Below are positions 55,713 to 63,881 of a DNA stretch of 64,000 nucleotides, piece after piece. The DNA comes from Roseomonas mucosa (GTDB lineage Bacteria; Pseudomonadota; Alphaproteobacteria; Acetobacterales; Acetobacteraceae), in contig CAMDWG010000002.1 in assembly GCA_945878375.1 (NCBI GenBank), forward strand, positions 310,001-374,000, read 5' to 3'. Within the stretch, counting starts at the first letter, position 1. Each line of letters opens with the position of its first letter. The position numbers were made by a program, and so were the translations under genes. The notes under the pieces are model-generated. The model ran no database searches, was not told the origin of the DNA, and saw only the letters and a list, made by a program, of their open reading frames with translations.

Positions 55713-56492
55713 TCAGCCTGCCCGGGCGCGGGTGAAGAGGCGGTGGAAATTGCCCGTGGTCAGCTCCGCCAGTGCTGCGATGCCGAGGCCGCGCACCTCC
55801 GCCAGCTTCGCCGCGGTGTGCGCCACATAGGCCGGCTCGCAGCGCTTCCCGCGGAACGGCACGGGGGCGAGATAGGGGCTGTCGGTCTCCACCAGCAGCC
55901 GGTCGGCGGGCGTCTCGGCGGCGACGGCGCGGATGGCGTCCGATTTCGGGAAGGTCAGCATCCCGCTGAAGGAGACATAGCCGCCCAGCCGCACCGCCAG
56001 CCGTGCGAGTTCGGCGCCGGAGGAGAAGCAATGCAGCAGGAAGGGGAAGGCCCCCTGCCCTGCTTCATCCTCCAGGATCGCGGCCATGTCGTCATCGGCG
56101 TCGCGGGAATGGATGACCAGCGGCAGGCCGGAGACCCGCGCGGCGGCGATATGCGCCCGGAAGCTTTCGGCCTGCATCGGCCTTGGCGCCTTGTCGTAGA
56201 AATAGTCGAGGCCGGACTCCCCGATGCCGATCACCTTCGGATGGTCGGCTTCCCGCAGGATCTCCTCCACCGTCGGCGCCGCGCGTTCCCCCGCATTGTG
56301 CGGGTGGATGCCGACGGTCGCGAAGACGCCTTCGTGCCGGTCAGCGATGGCGCGCACCGTCGCCGCCTGCTCGCCCAGGCGGGTGCCGATCGTGACCATG
56401 GTGGTCACCCCGGCGGCCCTGGCGCGGGCGACGACCTCGTCCTGTTCCTGCCCCTGGAAATGGTCCAGGTGGCAGTGCGAGTCGACGATCAT
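55713..56492 (-). CDS. TatD family hydrolase
   Basis: 259-residue metal-dependent TIM-barrel nuclease of the TatD family, implicated in 3'-5' DNA repair and D-aminoacyl-tRNA or RNA processing. It begins MIVDSHCHLDHF with metal ligands His6 and His8. Further ligand motifs are GIGESGLDYFYDKAP, LVIHSRDADDDM, LLHCFSSGAELA and LLVETDSPYLAP. It starts two bases after metG, so it is part of the same operon. Confidence 0.93.
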   Translation of the reverse strand: MIVDSHCHLDHFQGQEQDEVVARARAAGVTTMVTIGTRLGEQAATVRAIADRHEGVFATVGIHPHNAGERAAPTVEEILREADHPKVIGIGESGLDYFYDKAPRPMQAESFRAHIAAARVSGLPLVIHSRDADDDMAAILEDEAGQGAFPFLLHCFSSGAELARLAVRLGGYVSFSGMLTFPKSDAIRAVAAETPADRLLVETDSPYLAPVPFRGKRCEPAYVAHTAAKLAEVRGLGIAALAELTTGNFHRLFTRARAG

Positions 56493-56494
56493 GG

Positions 56495-58039
56495 TCAGGC
56501 GGTCTCGATCTTGGCGAAAAGCGGGGCGGGCGGCGGCAGGGGCAGCCCGGCCGGCAGCGGGGTCGCGAGGTCGCCAAGGCCCCGCGCATCCTCCGGCACG
56601 CCCAACTGGTCCAGCAGCTTTGCCATGGTGGTCGGCATGAAGGGCTGCAAAACGGTCGCGAAGACGCGGAGCGCGTCGTGCAGCTGGCGCAGCACCGCCT
56701 CGCCCCGCGCCGGGTCGGTTTTCTTCAGCGCCCAGGGCGCCTGTTCGGTGATGTAGCCATTCGCTTCCCGCGCTGAGGCCATCACGGCTTCCAGCGCCAG
56801 GTGGAATTCCTGCCGGTCGAGATGCGCGGCCACCTGCCCCGGCAGCGCATCCACCAGCGGGCCGAGCTTCGCCTCCGCCGCCGTGCGGGCGACGGCGGGC
56901 GGCAGGCTGGCACCGCAGTTCTTCTGGATCAGGCTCAGCGTCCGGTTCGCGAGGTTGCCGAGCGCATTCGCCAATTCGCCATTGTTCCGCCCGATCAGGG
57001 CAACTCGGGAGAAATCGCCATCCTGGCCGAAGGGGACCTCCCGCAGCAGGAAGTAGCGGATCGGGTCGAGCCCGAATTCCTCCACCAATCCCACAGGATC
57101 AATGACATTGCCGAGAGACTTCGAGATCTTCTGGCCCTCATTGGTCCACCAGCCATGCGCGAAGACGCGGTGCGGGGGCGCGAGGTCGGCGGCCATCAGG
57201 AAGGCCGGCCAGTAGATGGCGTGGAAGCGGACGATGTCCTTGCCGACGAAGTGGATATCGGCCGGCCACCATTTCGCGAATGCCGCAGGATCAGCAGGAT
57301 AGCCGGCGGCCGTGATGTAGTTCGTCAGCGCATCCAGCCAGACATACATCACATGGGCGTCGTCGCCCGGCACCTTCACACCCCAGGTGAAGGAGGTGCG
57401 GCTGATCGACAGATCTCCGAGGCCAGATTTAACGAAAGCAATCACTTCGTTGCGTCGGCTCGCGGGCAGGATGAAGTCCGGATGGGCCTCGTAGAAGGCC
57501 AGCAGGCGGTCCTGCCAGACCGAGAGGCGGAAGAAGTAGGACGGCTCCCGCACCCACTCCACCGGGGCGCCGCTGGGGGCGTATTTCACCCCGTCCCGCT
57601 CGGTCAGCTCGTCCGGGCCGTAGAAGGCCTCGTCGCGCACCGCGTACCAGCCTTCGTAATGGCCGAGATAGATCTCGCCCTTCGCGACCAGCTTGTCCCA
57701 CAGCGCGGCGCAGGCCTGCTTGTGGCGGTCTTCCGTGGTGCGGATGAAATCGTCGGTGGACAGGCCCATCACGCCCACCAGGTCGCGGAAATGCTGGCTG
57801 ACCCGGTCGCAGAAGGCCTGCGGGTCCATCCCCGCATCCTTCGCTGCCTTTTCCACCTTCTGCCCGTGCTCATCCGTGCCGGTCAGGAAGAACACCTCCC
57901 TGCCCTGCAGCCGCCGCCAGCGCGCCAGCACATCGGCCGCCAGCGATGTATAGGCATGGCCGATATGGGGGCGGTCATTGACGTAGTAGATCGGCGTCGT
58001 GATGAAGCAGGGCCGCCGGTCAGGGACGCTGTCGGACAC
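56495..58039 (-). CDS. metG: Methionyl-tRNA synthetase
   Basis: 514-residue class Ia synthetase. The HIGH motif is in NDRPHIGHAYTSLAADV and the KMSKS-type motif is KISKSLGNV. EWVREPSYFFRLS and FVGKDIVRFHAIYWPAFL are also conserved. The protein ends after the anticodon-binding helices and has no C-terminal OB tRNA-binding domain, i.e. the short form usual in alphaproteobacteria. The zinc knuckle Cys residues of the connective peptide are not evident, as in the zinc-less subgroup. It starts with GTG at 58039, 29 bases after holB. Confidence 0.95.
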   Translation of the reverse strand: MSDSVPDRRPCFITTPIYYVNDRPHIGHAYTSLAADVLARWRRLQGREVFFLTGTDEHGQKVEKAAKDAGMDPQAFCDRVSQHFRDLVGVMGLSTDDFIRTTEDRHKQACAALWDKLVAKGEIYLGHYEGWYAVRDEAFYGPDELTERDGVKYAPSGAPVEWVREPSYFFRLSVWQDRLLAFYEAHPDFILPASRRNEVIAFVKSGLGDLSISRTSFTWGVKVPGDDAHVMYVWLDALTNYITAAGYPADPAAFAKWWPADIHFVGKDIVRFHAIYWPAFLMAADLAPPHRVFAHGWWTNEGQKISKSLGNVIDPVGLVEEFGLDPIRYFLLREVPFGQDGDFSRVALIGRNNGELANALGNLANRTLSLIQKNCGASLPPAVARTAAEAKLGPLVDALPGQVAAHLDRQEFHLALEAVMASAREANGYITEQAPWALKKTDPARGEAVLRQLHDALRVFATVLQPFMPTTMAKLLDQLGVPEDARGLGDLATPLPAGLPLPPPAPLFAKIETA

Positions 58040-58068
58040 GTGGGTCTTCCGGTCTTGCCGCCCCGGCC

Positions 58069-59127
58069 TCAGCGCCGCGGCGGGGTGAGCCAGCCGAGGG
58101 CGGTCAGCACGGCCTGCTTGCGATCGAGGCTGAGCCCATCCGTCTCGGCGGCGAGGCGCCCGAGGCTATCCCACAGGGTGGTCCAATCGGCAAGCGGACG
58201 CAGCCCGAGCCAGGCGGGCGGCTGCCCCCCGCGTGCGGCGCGGCGCGTGGCGGCCGAGATCTCCCGCCGCAGCAGGGCGATGAAGGTGGTGAAGGACGAT
58301 CCGTCCCGCTTCGCTGCCACCGCATCGGCCAGGGCGTGCCACTCCCGCCGGTCGCCGGCCGCGAGCCCCGCCAGGGCCCGTTCGACCAATTGCTGGACCG
58401 CCAGCCCCTCCCCCTCCGCCAGCGCGATGGCCCGCCCCGGCGAGCCTTCCGCCACGGTCGCCAGCCGCGCCCGGTCGGCGCCGCCCAATTCGGGCCGGAG
58501 CCGACCCAGCAGCGCGGACATGTCGGCCTCCGCCAGCGGTTCCAGTTCCAGGCGCCGGCAGCGGCTGCGGATGGTGGGCAGCAGGCGGTCCGGGGCGGCG
58601 GTGGTCAGCATCAGCACCGCGCGCGGCGGCGGTTCCTCCAGCGTCTTGAGCAGGGCGTTGGCGGCTTCGGGACGCATCGCTTCCGCCTCATCCACCAGCA
58701 CGAAGCGATAGCCACCCTCGGCCGGCGTCATGGCGAGGAAGCGGATGGCGGCGCGCACCGCATCCACCCGGATCTCCTTGTTCACCCGGCCATCGGCAAC
58801 CGGCCGCAGCGCGCGAAGGTCGGCATGGCTGGCAGAGAGGACGCGCCGGAACACCGGATGATCGGGGGGCAGGTGCAGCGGCGGCGCGCCCGGCGCCGCG
58901 GGCAGATCCGGCCCGCCCGCCAGCAGCCAGCGCGCGAAGCGGTAGCCGAGCGTCGCCTTGCCGATCCCCGGCGGCCCGCAGACCAGCCAGGCATGCGGCA
59001 GACGCCCGGATCGCGCCGCGGCGTCCAGCGCGGCGGCGGCGGCGTGGTGGCCGAACAGGTCGGGATTGGCGCGGACCGGCAAATCCTCATCCGGTTCGAA
59101 CTCGACCTGCTTCGGCGCGCGCGCCAT
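58069..59127 (-). CDS. holB: DNA polymerase III subunit delta'
   Basis: 352-residue clamp-loader subunit. Region motifs are HAWLVCGPPGIGKATLGYRF (Walker A-like, with Ala where Ser or Thr would coordinate Mg, so ATP hydrolysis is doubtful), RFVLVDEAEAMRPEAANALL and TLEEPPPRAVLMLTT, and the sensor-type IRSRCRRLEL. Its ATG overlaps the tmk stop. tmk-holB-metG-tatD is a conserved alphaproteobacterial order, which supports the assignment over other AAA+ proteins. Confidence 0.92.
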   Translation of the reverse strand: MARAPKQVEFEPDEDLPVRANPDLFGHHAAAAALDAAARSGRLPHAWLVCGPPGIGKATLGYRFARWLLAGGPDLPAAPGAPPLHLPPDHPVFRRVLSASHADLRALRPVADGRVNKEIRVDAVRAAIRFLAMTPAEGGYRFVLVDEAEAMRPEAANALLKTLEEPPPRAVLMLTTAAPDRLLPTIRSRCRRLELEPLAEADMSALLGRLRPELGGADRARLATVAEGSPGRAIALAEGEGLAVQQLVERALAGLAAGDRREWHALADAVAAKRDGSSFTTFIALLRREISAATRRAARGGQPPAWLGLRPLADWTTLWDSLGRLAAETDGLSLDRKQAVLTALGWLTPPRR

Positions 59128-59768
59128 CAGGCGGGGATGCCGAGCCGCTCCGCGACCACGGCGCGGATCGCGGGGAAGACCTGTTCGACCCCCGCCGAGG
59201 CATCCACCACGGCGCAGCGGCCGGGCTCGGCGGCGGCGATGGCGAGGAAGCCGGCCCGGACCCGCGCATGGAAGCCGGTATCGAGCCGTTCGTAGCGGTC
59301 CGCCGCCACGCCCCGCGCCGCCGCCCGCGCCATCCCGGCCTCTGGCGGGATGTCGAGGATCAGCGTCAGGTCCGGCGCCAGCCCTTCCAGGGCGAGGTCG
59401 GCCAGCTTCCGATAGACCTCTCCCGGCACGCCCTGGCCGTGGCATTGATAGGCGCGGGTGGAATCCGCGAAGCGGTCGGAGATCACCCACATCCCGGCCT
59501 CCAGCGCCGGGCGGATGGTCGCCACCACATGCTCCCGCCGCGCGGCGAACATCAGCATGGCCTCGGCCAACGGGTCGAAGCCCTGGCCGTCCAGCAGCAG
59601 GCCGCGGATCTTCTCGGCGCCGGCCGACCCGCCCGGCTCCCGCGTCACCAGCACCGGGATGCCGCGGTCCGACAGATGGGCGGCCAGACGCCGGGCCTGG
59701 GTGGACTTCCCCGCCCCTTCCCCGCCTTCGAGCGTGATGAAGCGGCCGCGCGCGGCCCCGTCCGTCAT
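59127..59768 (-). CDS. tmk: Thymidylate kinase
   Basis: 213-residue kinase converting dTMP to dTDP. The P-loop is FITLEGGEGAGKSTQARRLA, the DR-type motif is LVTREPGGSAGAEKIRG, and DRFADSTRAYQCHGQG contains the conserved Asp-Arg and LID-region features. It starts four bases after dacC and overlaps holB by one codon position. Confidence 0.95.
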   Translation of the reverse strand: MTDGAARGRFITLEGGEGAGKSTQARRLAAHLSDRGIPVLVTREPGGSAGAEKIRGLLLDGQGFDPLAEAMLMFAARREHVVATIRPALEAGMWVISDRFADSTRAYQCHGQGVPGEVYRKLADLALEGLAPDLTLILDIPPEAGMARAAARGVAADRYERLDTGFHARVRAGFLAIAAAEPGRCAVVDASAGVEQVFPAIRAVVAERLGIPA

Positions 59769-59772
59769 GGGG

Positions 59773-60993
59773 TCAGCTGCCGAACCAGCGCCCGATCACC
59801 ACGGGGATGCGCGCGAACAGCCCGAGGCGATCCACATCGGCGCCCGCGATCAGGGGCAACTCCATCTCCGGCACGCCCTGGCCCGAGACCACCAGCTTGC
59901 CGAGTTCCTGCCCCTTGGCGACCGGCGCGGCCACCGGCGCGTCGTAGCGCACCCGCGCCCGCAGCCCCTGGCGCCATTGGCGCGGCAGGGTCAGCACCAG
60001 GTCGCGCCCGGTCACAAGCGGCACGCTCGGCCGCTCCCCGAGCCATACCGGGACTTCCTCCACCGTCTCCGACGCGCGGAACATCACGACATTGTCGAAT
60101 TCCCGGAAGCCCCATTCCAGGAGGCGGGAGCTTTCCTCGGCACGGGCGCGCATGGAGGGCAGGCCGTTCACCACCAGGATCAGCCGGCGGCCACCGCGCA
60201 TGGCGCTGGCAGTCAGGCCGAAGCCCGCTTCCTCGGTATGGCCGGTCTTGAGCCCATCCGCGCCGGCGACGCGCGCCAGGGTCGGGTTCCGGTTCTCCTG
60301 CGCGATGTCGTTCCAGCGGAAGCTGCGTTCATTGTAGAAGCGGTAGTATTCCGGATGGTCCACGATGATCCGCCGCGCCAGCACCGAAAGGTCACGCGCC
60401 GTCATGCGCTGTTCCGGGTCGGGCCAGCCGGTCGAATTGCGGAAATGGCTGGAACGCAGGTCGATGCGCCGCGCCGTCTCGTTCATCAGCTCGGCGAATT
60501 GCTGCTCGGATCCGGAAATGCCTTCCGCCAGCACGATGCAGGCGTCGTTGCCGGACTGCACGATGACGCCGCGGGCCAGGTTCTCGACGCTGACCTGGGC
60601 GCCCAGCTCGACGAACATCTTCGACCCGCCCATGCGCCAGGCACGTTCGCTGACCGGCAGGGTCTGGTCGAGCCGCAGGCGACCGGTCTTCAGAAGGTCG
60701 AAGACGACATACATCGTCATCAGCTTCGACATGGAACTCGGCGGCATCCGCTCATCCGGGTTCTTCTCGAGCAGGACGGCCCCGGTCTCGAAATCCACCA
60801 TGATCGCCTGGCGCGCCAGGGTTTCGACCGGGCCGAGAAGGCTGGAGGCTGGGGTGGAGGGCGGCGCGGCCGGGGGCCTGGGCTGCTGGGCCTGGCGCGA
60901 TTGCGCCGGGCGGCTCTGGGCCAGCGCCGTTGGCGCGGCGCCCTGGGCCATGGCGACGCCCGCCGCGGCCAGCATCATGTCACGACGGCGCAT
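59773..60993 (-). CDS. dacC: D-alanyl-D-alanine carboxypeptidase (S11, PBP5/6 type)
   Basis: 406-residue periplasmic penicillin-binding protein trimming pentapeptide stems. The active-site motifs are SSMSKLM (SxxK), SGNDACI (SxN) and LKTGHTEEAGF (KTG). The N-terminus RRRDMMLAAAGVAMAQGAAPTALAQ is a signal peptide. A C-terminal beta-rich PBP5 domain ends near WFGS with a short amphipathic tail for membrane attachment. The ATG at 60993 follows GGGGGG; a GTG one codon earlier is possible. The symbol is a family-level choice (dacA/dacC/dacD). Confidence 0.9.
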   Translation of the reverse strand: MRRRDMMLAAAGVAMAQGAAPTALAQSRPAQSRQAQQPRPPAAPPSTPASSLLGPVETLARQAIMVDFETGAVLLEKNPDERMPPSSMSKLMTMYVVFDLLKTGRLRLDQTLPVSERAWRMGGSKMFVELGAQVSVENLARGVIVQSGNDACIVLAEGISGSEQQFAELMNETARRIDLRSSHFRNSTGWPDPEQRMTARDLSVLARRIIVDHPEYYRFYNERSFRWNDIAQENRNPTLARVAGADGLKTGHTEEAGFGLTASAMRGGRRLILVVNGLPSMRARAEESSRLLEWGFREFDNVVMFRASETVEEVPVWLGERPSVPLVTGRDLVLTLPRQWRQGLRARVRYDAPVAAPVAKGQELGKLVVSGQGVPEMELPLIAGADVDRLGLFARIPVVIGRWFGS

Positions 60994-61050
60994 CACGCCC
61001 CCCCTGGTGCGGATCCCTCGCCGCCGCGGCCGCCGCGCGGCGACTCGGCT

Positions 61051-61956
61051 TCAATCGACGAGGATCCGTGCTTCCGATACGCCCGAGCGCAGGGTGCGCT
61101 CAAGCGCGCGATCCGCTTCCGCGACACTCGGCAGGGGGCCGATGCGAACGCGGAAGGATTGGCTGCTGCGCGGCCCGATCGCCTCCACCCGCCCGCCGAT
61201 CCGCGCCGCCTGCCGCTCCGCCAAGTCGCGGCGCGAGAAGGTAGCAGTTTCCACGAACAGACGCCCCGGTTGCGGCCAGCCACGGGTGACCTGTTCCGGC
61301 AGGCGGCCAGGGGGCGGCGTGCTGGCCGGGGACGCAGCGGGGGAAGCGAGACCCGCGCCCGGCAGTGCCGGCGCCTGCCGCACCCGCGCGGCCTGCCCGG
61401 CGCCGGGGGGCGGCGCGAGGTCCTCGCGCTGCACGGCGCCGACCGGGGCGGCCGCGACCTGGATAGGCGCGGCCTCGGGGTTCGGCAGGCCCGCGGCGAG
61501 CGCGCGGGATGCCTCGCCATTCACCGCGATGCGGACCTGGGCCGCGCCGCCCGGGCGCAGGCCGATCAGCTCAGCCGCGCGGCGCGAGAGGCCGATGACG
61601 CGGCCAGGGTTCTCGGGCCCGCGGTCATTCACCCGCACATCGATCTCGAGCCCGGTCTCCAGGTTGGTGACGCGCAGGATGGCGGGCAATTGCAGGGTGC
61701 GGTGCGCGGCCATCAAGGCGCCGCCGTCATAAGCCTCGCCATTGGTCGTGGGGCGCCACCGGAAGCGATCCGGGATCACGGTGGCGAGCCCGGTCTGGAC
61801 GAGGGAGAAATCCTCCTGCGGGTAGGACCAGACGCCGCCCATCTGATAGGGCGCGCCGACCAGGGCGCGGGGCTGTGCGGGCTGAGGCGCACAGCCCGCC
61901 AGCGCGGCCAGCATCCCGAGCGCGGCGATGCCGCAGATCATCCCCTGCCGCCCCAT
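61051..61956 (-). CDS. rlpA: RlpA-type septal ring lytic transglycosylase lipoprotein with SPOR domain
   Basis: 301-residue lipoprotein. The signal ends in LAALAGCAP (lipobox Cys). The double-psi beta-barrel RlpA domain covers about residues 45-145: TGLATVIPDRFRWRPTTNGE, then MAAHRTLQLPAILRVTNLET and VRVNDRGPENPGRVI; the usual catalytic Asp is retained in NDRGP. After a Pro/Ala linker, the C-terminal SPOR domain (RLFVETATFSRRDLAERQAA to the end) would recruit it to denuded septal peptidoglycan. The ATG at 61956 lies seven bases after mltB. Confidence 0.87.
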   Translation of the reverse strand: MGRQGMICGIAALGMLAALAGCAPQPAQPRALVGAPYQMGGVWSYPQEDFSLVQTGLATVIPDRFRWRPTTNGEAYDGGALMAAHRTLQLPAILRVTNLETGLEIDVRVNDRGPENPGRVIGLSRRAAELIGLRPGGAAQVRIAVNGEASRALAAGLPNPEAAPIQVAAAPVGAVQREDLAPPPGAGQAARVRQAPALPGAGLASPAASPASTPPPGRLPEQVTRGWPQPGRLFVETATFSRRDLAERQAARIGGRVEAIGPRSSQSFRVRIGPLPSVAEADRALERTLRSGVSEARILVD

Positions 61957-61963
61957 CTTTGGC

Positions 61964-62938
61964 TCAGGCGACCCGGTCGGACAGCATGCCCACGACGAGG
62001 GCATAGAAATTCGACGGGTTGTAGCGCCGGATGACGTTGAAGTTCGGATAGACTGCGAAGGCCTGCCCCCCCGGCGCGCCGGGCACCAGGATCGCCGTCT
62101 CGACATCGAGGCCGGGCAGCGGCTGGCCATCCGCGCGCCGAACGCCGAGCCGGACCCATTCGCGAAGCGGCTTGGTGATATCCCGCCGCGCCTGGGCAGG
62201 GTCGAAGCCGGGGGGAAGCGCGACCTCCCTGCCCCACAGTTCCTCCTCCCGCCAGCCGGAGCGGGCGAGGTAGTTGGCGATGGAGCCGAGCGCATCCGGC
62301 CGGCTGTCCCAGATGTTGCGCCGGCCATCGCCATCCATGTCGACCGCCAGCCGCTCGAAATTCGAGGGCATGAATTGGGGATGCCCCATCGCGCCGGCCC
62401 AGGAGCCGCGCATGCGGTCGGGGGCGATATGCCCGCCATCCAGGATCTTCAGCGCCGCCATCAGCTCGTTGCGGAAATAAGCGCTGCGGCGGCCGTCCCA
62501 GGCGAGCGTCGCGAGGCTTTCCACCACGTTGAAGGTGCCGGTGAAGCCGCCGTAATTGGTCTCGAGCCCCCAGATCGCGACGACGACACGCGGCGAGACA
62601 CGGAAGCGCGCCTGCACCGCTTCAAGGGTTGCGCGATTGTCGCTGAAGGCGCGACGCCCGCCATCGATCCGGGAGGCCACCAGCCGCGCGTCGCGGTATT
62701 GTTCCCAGGTCTGGGTGAATTCCGGCTGGCGGCGATCGAGTTCCAGCACGCGCCGGTTGGCCTGGATGCCCGTCAGCGCGCGCTGGAGGGTGGCGTTGGA
62801 GATCCCGGCGCGGCGCGCATCGGCGCGCACGCCGTCGAGGAAGGCCTCGAAGCTCTGGGTCGCGGCGCCGGCCTGCCGCGGCAGGCCGGCGACGGCGGCG
62901 GTCGAGGCGACGAGGGCGAATCGCCGGGTCACGGACAT
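61964..62938 (-). CDS. mltB: Lytic murein transglycosylase (MltB/SLT_2 family)
   Basis: 324-residue peptidoglycan lytic transglycosylase. The catalytic Glu is in IWGLETNYGGFTG, and GSWAGAMGHPQFMPSNFERLAVDMDGDGRRNIW is summarised by its core AGAMGHPQFMPSNF. A signal peptide (TRRFALVASTAAVAGLPRQAGA) exports it; no lipobox was seen. It is the first gene of the eight-gene minus-strand envelope/tmk/holB/metG operon. The ATG at 62938 begins the signal; the frame is open upstream without family similarity. tRNA-Ser lies divergently 94 bases away. Confidence 0.9.
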   Translation of the reverse strand: MSVTRRFALVASTAAVAGLPRQAGAATQSFEAFLDGVRADARRAGISNATLQRALTGIQANRRVLELDRRQPEFTQTWEQYRDARLVASRIDGGRRAFSDNRATLEAVQARFRVSPRVVVAIWGLETNYGGFTGTFNVVESLATLAWDGRRSAYFRNELMAALKILDGGHIAPDRMRGSWAGAMGHPQFMPSNFERLAVDMDGDGRRNIWDSRPDALGSIANYLARSGWREEELWGREVALPPGFDPAQARRDITKPLREWVRLGVRRADGQPLPGLDVETAILVPGAPGGQAFAVYPNFNVIRRYNPSNFYALVVGMLSDRVA

Positions 62939-63032
62939 GGTAGGTGGATGCCACACCCGGCCCCGGCGGAGCAACGTATCCCGATTGCCACCCTTCCATC
63001 CTCATGCCGCAGCTTGGTATGGAGGCACGCGG

Positions 63033-63122
63033 GGATGGGTGGCCGAGTGGTTTAAGGCAGCGGTCTTGAAAACCGCCGTGGGTTCACGCCCACCGTGGGT
63101 TCGAATCCCACCCCATCCGCCA
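63033..63122 (+). tRNA. tRNA-Ser (anticodon TGA)
   Basis: 90 bases including an encoded CCA. The acceptor stem GGATGGG pairs with CCCATCC (63112-63118), discriminator G at 63119. The anticodon loop CTTGAAA at 63065-63071 gives TGA at 63067-63069, reading UCA-type Ser codons. The long variable arm (GTGGGTTCACGCCCAC) and the T arm GTGGGTTCGAATCCCAC are those of a class II tRNA. Confidence 0.96.
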
Positions 63123-63292
63123 GTTACGCTCTGGTTCGCTGGACTACGCTGCTTTTCGCTCAAGCTCGCGCAAGACCGACGGACGCTAGCCGTGCGAAAA
63201 CCTGCGAGGGGCTGTTTGTAACCGGGCGCACCCTCTCAGCCAGCTACCCGCTGCTTCGCTTGAGCACGCTGCATTTCGCTCTCGCTCACGAA
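63109..63292 (+). repeat. Degenerate direct repeat downstream of tRNA-Ser (offset 120 bases)
   Basis: The stretch 63109-63172, which includes the last bases of the tRNA, recurs at 63229-63292 in exact 120-base register. From 63121 on, 39 of 50 positions match (78%); the preceding 12 bases match less well. The best-kept blocks are CTG-TTCGCT and GC-TTTCGCT. The pattern could be a decayed attachment-site duplication. Confidence 0.5.
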
Positions 63293-63440
63293 ATCTGCTC
63301 TGGCGCATAAACAGCCTGAAAGTGGCTTCGGTCAGCGAGCTGCCAGCCCCAATCCGGCGACCCCAATGTTGCGTTTTTGTTCTTGATTTCGTCGGGCGTC
63401 GTGCGATAGGAATATCGTCTGTTTGACTGGAGGGTTTGCT
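63123..63440. other. 318-base region after tRNA-Ser without a recognised gene
   Basis: Contains the degenerate repeat described at 63109-63292. Minus-strand frames here lack protein character. The base composition is lower in GC than the rest of the window. Confidence 0.55.
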
Positions 63441-63875
63441 GTGTCGGCTCTGTCCCCAACCGGCGTTCCAAGCAGGGAAGCCCTTCGACAGATCTCGTCG
63501 GCGGCGTTCGCCACGCAAGCCGCCAACGTCGAAACGGCCTCAACAGGCCTCGTGCATGTGCGCAGCTACACCAGGACGATCAATGGCAAGCCGGTCCAGG
63601 TTGCGGCGCATACGCGAGCCGACCCGCCCGGCGGAGAGGCAGAACAGCTCGCGCCTTCGGCGAACGAGGTTCCAAATGATGGGCCGCCCACAATCGGCAT
63701 CCAGTTGGCCGCCCGTCGGGATACATGCGAGGTCCAACGCCTACAGGACGATGCGATCTGTCGTTCGCCTGTCGTCGCCCCGGTAAACCGGCGTTCGTGT
63801 TGGGCGAGCGTCATGGAGCGGTATTCTCAATGCCTTCGCGGCGGCTACATCCCGCCTCTCCAGACTGGACAGTAA
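63441..63875 (+). CDS. Small four-cysteine protein of unknown function, polymorphic-toxin-tail-like
   Basis: 144-residue protein. The GTG start has GGAGGG six bases upstream. A motif SYTRTINGKPVQVAAHTR lies at residues 42-59; this type of segment occurs in many alphaproteobacterial hypothetical and toxin-like proteins. After a disordered Pro/Glu/Ala linker the C-terminus carries four Cys at 96, 107, 120 and 131, spaced C-x10-C-x12-C-x10-C, ending GGYIPPL. From memory this C-terminal pattern resembles tails of polymorphic-toxin-type proteins; I could not check it. No signal peptide or membrane segment. The next gene begins seven bases after the stop, suggesting a two-gene unit. Confidence 0.6.
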   Translation: MSALSPTGVPSREALRQISSAAFATQAANVETASTGLVHVRSYTRTINGKPVQVAAHTRADPPGGEAEQLAPSANEVPNDGPPTIGIQLAARRDTCEVQRLQDDAICRSPVVAPVNRRSCWASVMERYSQCLRGGYIPPLQTGQ

Positions 63876-63881
63876 GAGCCA

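Noticed and set aside
58069-59127. Possible inactivation of holB because the Walker A reads GKA instead of GKS/GKT.
   Set aside because: Delta' subunits commonly have a non-hydrolysing P-loop, so this is not a sign of a pseudogene.
63186-63543. Minus-strand frames of 64-110 codons after tRNA-Ser.
   Set aside because: They overlap each other and the repeat region, have no ribosome-binding site and no recognisable motif.
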